Assembly (NCBI RefSeq): GCF_013409745.1
Contig: NZ_JACCBH010000001.1
Coordinates: 62,001 to 126,000, forward strand
Source of the DNA: Microbacterium pseudoresistens
GTDB taxonomy: Bacteria > Actinomycetota > Actinomycetes > Actinomycetales > Microbacteriaceae
Direction: 5' to 3'
DNA: 64,000 nt
Part shown: positions 62,703 through 64,000 of the stretch, piece by piece
How positions within the stretch are numbered: the first letter of the stretch is position 1
Layout: every line of letters starts with the position of its first letter
Notes under the pieces: model-generated
What the model saw: the letters and a program-made list of their open reading frames with translations, nothing else
The model's database searches: none
What the model was told of the DNA's origin: nothing
Made by a program: the position numbers and the translations under genes

Positions 62703-63743
62703 GTCTCGCATGACGTAGTCCTTGCCCTCGAGGCGCGCCTTTCCCTTGGCGCGGGCCTCGAGCACGGATCCGGTCTCGATGAGATCGTCGAACGAGATCA
62801 CCTCGGCCTTGATGAAGCCCTTCTCGAAGTCGGTGTGGATCACGCCCGCGGCCTGCGGCGCCTTCCAGCCCTTGCCGATGGTCCAGGCGCGAGACTCCTT
62901 CGGGCCGGCCGTGAGGTAGGTCTGCAGCCCCAGCGTCTCGAAGCCGATGCGTGCTAGTTGGTCGAGCCCCGATTCCTCCTGGCCCGTGGACGCCAGCAGT
63001 TCAGCCGCGTCCTCGGGATCGAGGTCGATGAGCTCCGACTCGATCTTCGCGTCGAGGAAGATCGCCTTGGCGGGGGCGACGAGCGCCTCCAGCTCGGCCT
63101 TGCGCGACGCATCCGTGAGCACGCCCTCGTCGACGTTGAAGACGAAGATGACTGGCTTCGAGGTGAGAAGCCCGAGCTCCTTGATGGGCCCGAGGTCGAT
63201 GCCGCTGACCGACAGCAGGTGACCGCGCTCGAGCGTATCCTTCGCCTGGTTCGCGGTGTCGAGCACGGCGGGATCCGCTTTCTTACCCCGCACTTCCTTC
63301 TCGAACCGGGGAATCGCCTTCTCCAGCGTCTGCAGGTCGGCGAGCATGAGCTCGGCATTGATCGTCTCCATGTCGGATGCCGGGTTGACGGCCCCGTCGA
63401 CGTGAACGACATCGTCGTCGGAGAACCCACGCACCACCTGGGCGATCGCATCGGCCTCGCGGATGTTCGCGAGGAACTGGTTGCCCAGCCCCTCTCCCTC
63501 GCTCGCGCCGCGCACGATGCCGGCGATGTCGACGAACGACACCGTCGCAGGAAGGATACGCTCGCTGCCGAAGATGCCGGCCAGCGTCTTCAGGCGCGGG
63601 TCGGGCAGGTTCACCACCCCGACATTGGGCTCGATGGTCGCGAACGGGTAGTTCGCCGCGAGCACGTCGTTCTTGGTGAGCGCGTTGAAGAGGGTGGACT
63701 TGCCGACGTTGGGCAGTCCGACGATTCCGATGGTGAGAGCCAC
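62670..63743 (-). CDS. ychF: redox-regulated ATPase YchF (Obg-family)
   Basis: 357 residues, normal length. G1 GIVGLPNVGKSTLFNAL, G2/G3 DIAGIVRGASEGEGLGNQFLANIREADAI, the altered G4 region VIFVFNVDE (in place of NKxD, giving ATP preference), and the TGS-like end (TDFEKGFIKAEVISFDDL ... GKDYVMRDGDVVEFRFNV). Binds ribosomes and is linked to oxidative stress control. GTG 63743 (MALTIGIVGLP) fits the family; TAGACT is 8 nt upstream and no ribosome site is seen, so it may be leaderless. Confidence 0.96.
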   Translation of the reverse strand: MALTIGIVGLPNVGKSTLFNALTKNDVLAANYPFATIEPNVGVVNLPDPRLKTLAGIFGSERILPATVSFVDIAGIVRGASEGEGLGNQFLANIREADAIAQVVRGFSDDDVVHVDGAVNPASDMETINAELMLADLQTLEKAIPRFEKEVRGKKADPAVLDTANQAKDTLERGHLLSVSGIDLGPIKELGLLTSKPVIFVFNVDEGVLTDASRKAELEALVAPAKAIFLDAKIESELIDLDPEDAAELLASTGQEESGLDQLARIGFETLGLQTYLTAGPKESRAWTIGKGWKAPQAAGVIHTDFEKGFIKAEVISFDDLIETGSVLEARAKGKARLEGKDYVMRDGDVVEFRFNV

Positions 63744-63751
63744 GGGGTACG

Positions 63752-63757
63752 AGTCTA
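63752..63757 (-). promoter_or_regulatory. -10 TAGACT for ychF (leaderless type)
   Basis: Minus-strand TAGACT, 8 nt before GTG 63743; the -35 position reads GATTCA. Confidence 0.45.
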
Positions 63758-63837
63758 CCGGCGCCGGACGGGGATGAATCGACTCCGTCGCGGCGCGCCT
63801 GACGTGATTCCGTCCTGCGCCCCGCGAGGGTGGATGC

Positions 63838-64000
63838 GTGGCCCTGGATTTCACCGCGATCGACTTCGAGACGGCGAACTCCTCCCCCGCCTCCGCCTGC
63901 TCGGTCGGCCTGGTTCGCGTGCGCGGCGGCGAGGTCGTCGCCACCGCGGGATGGCTCATCCGCCCTCCTGCCGGTCATGACGAGTTCCAGACCTGGAACG
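63838..64000 (+). CDS. DEDD-family 3'-5' exonuclease domain protein, 5' part only
   Basis: Fifty-four codons to the window edge, starting GTG 63838 with GAGGG about 8 nt upstream. TAIDFETANSSPASACSVGLVRV is the Exo I motif (DxE) of DnaQ-like exonucleases, in the form found in single-domain epsilon-like and BRCT-linked proteins. Divergent from ychF. The rest of the protein is outside. Confidence 0.85.
   Translation, partial: MALDFTAIDFETANSSPASACSVGLVRVRGGEVVATAGWLIRPPAGHDEFQTWN

Overview
This 64 kb window is chromosomal DNA from a high-GC actinobacterium, most likely Microbacterium or a close relative in the Microbacteriaceae. The evidence is strongly GC-biased codon use, many GTG starts, ATGA-type gene overlaps, and actinobacterial marker genes (DUF3107, DUF3117, AdnA-like helicase, FdxA-DapC pair, an NrtR-type regulator next to nadABC). 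Coding density is high. I see no rRNA, tRNA, CRISPR array, insertion sequence or integrase.

Layout. 1-3 kb: 5' part of an AdnA-like helicase-nuclease, DUF3107, a membrane protein and a ferritin-like protein, followed by a RhlE-type DEAD-box helicase (3-5 kb); this order matches Mycobacterium tuberculosis Rv3202c-Rv3211. 5-11 kb: PHP phosphoesterase, endonuclease/exonuclease/phosphatase protein, DUF3054, aminopeptidase P, phosphotransferase, YdcF-like protein, alpha/beta hydrolase. 11-28 kb: a block with long-conserved actinobacterial synteny (general stress protein, MgtE_N/CBS protein, DUF1003, Mrp, TatB, O-methyltransferase, DUF3117, GT-C mannosyltransferase, dapE/dapD, a second DEAD-box helicase, citrate synthase, dapC-fdxA, AzlCD with its XRE regulator, typA). 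It includes dapD, dapC and dapE of the succinylase branch of diaminopimelate/lysine synthesis. 28-36 kb: CPBP protein, two PH-domain membrane proteins and a four-gene oligopeptide ABC importer. 36-41 kb: gcvT-gcvH-gcvP under a tandem glycine riboswitch. 41-46 kb: nrtR-nadA-nadB-nadC-nadS, a five-gene de novo NAD operon with its own repressor and Fe-S sulfur donor. 46-55 kb: ABC exporter, DHA2 drug exporter, a Cys-rich mini-protein, HesB-like protein, Dps, acyltransferase-barstar pair, a hydrolase without its nucleophile, a methyltransferase and two lipoproteins.

55.2-62.7 kb is an accessory region. Five direct repeats of about 25-40 bp divide it, and each resembles the 3' end of ychF. The right-most copy is the real ychF end; four further copies lie at about 55.27, 59.89, 60.65 and 61.2 kb, and each still encodes a version of V-E-F-R-F-N-V on the minus strand, followed by a stop in three of the four. 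Between them lie small gene packets: DHFR-like/LtrA/DUF2255/ECF sigma/DGPF; a HigBA toxin-antitoxin pair; a decayed esterase; and a LysR/SnoaL pair. I read this as a stepwise array of insertions at the ychF 3' end. It is the most unusual structure in the window. ychF and a partial DEDD exonuclease close the window.

Regulation. Many start codons have a TANNNT hexamer 6-8 nt upstream, which suggests leaderless transcription. A TAGGCT -10 recurs at longer distances in front of both DEAD-box helicase genes, gltA and the DHA2 exporter. Candidate operators are seen for the XRE/AzlCD, NrtR, HigA, LysR and DHFR-like genes. All functional calls come from reading motifs and family resemblance; no database search was run.
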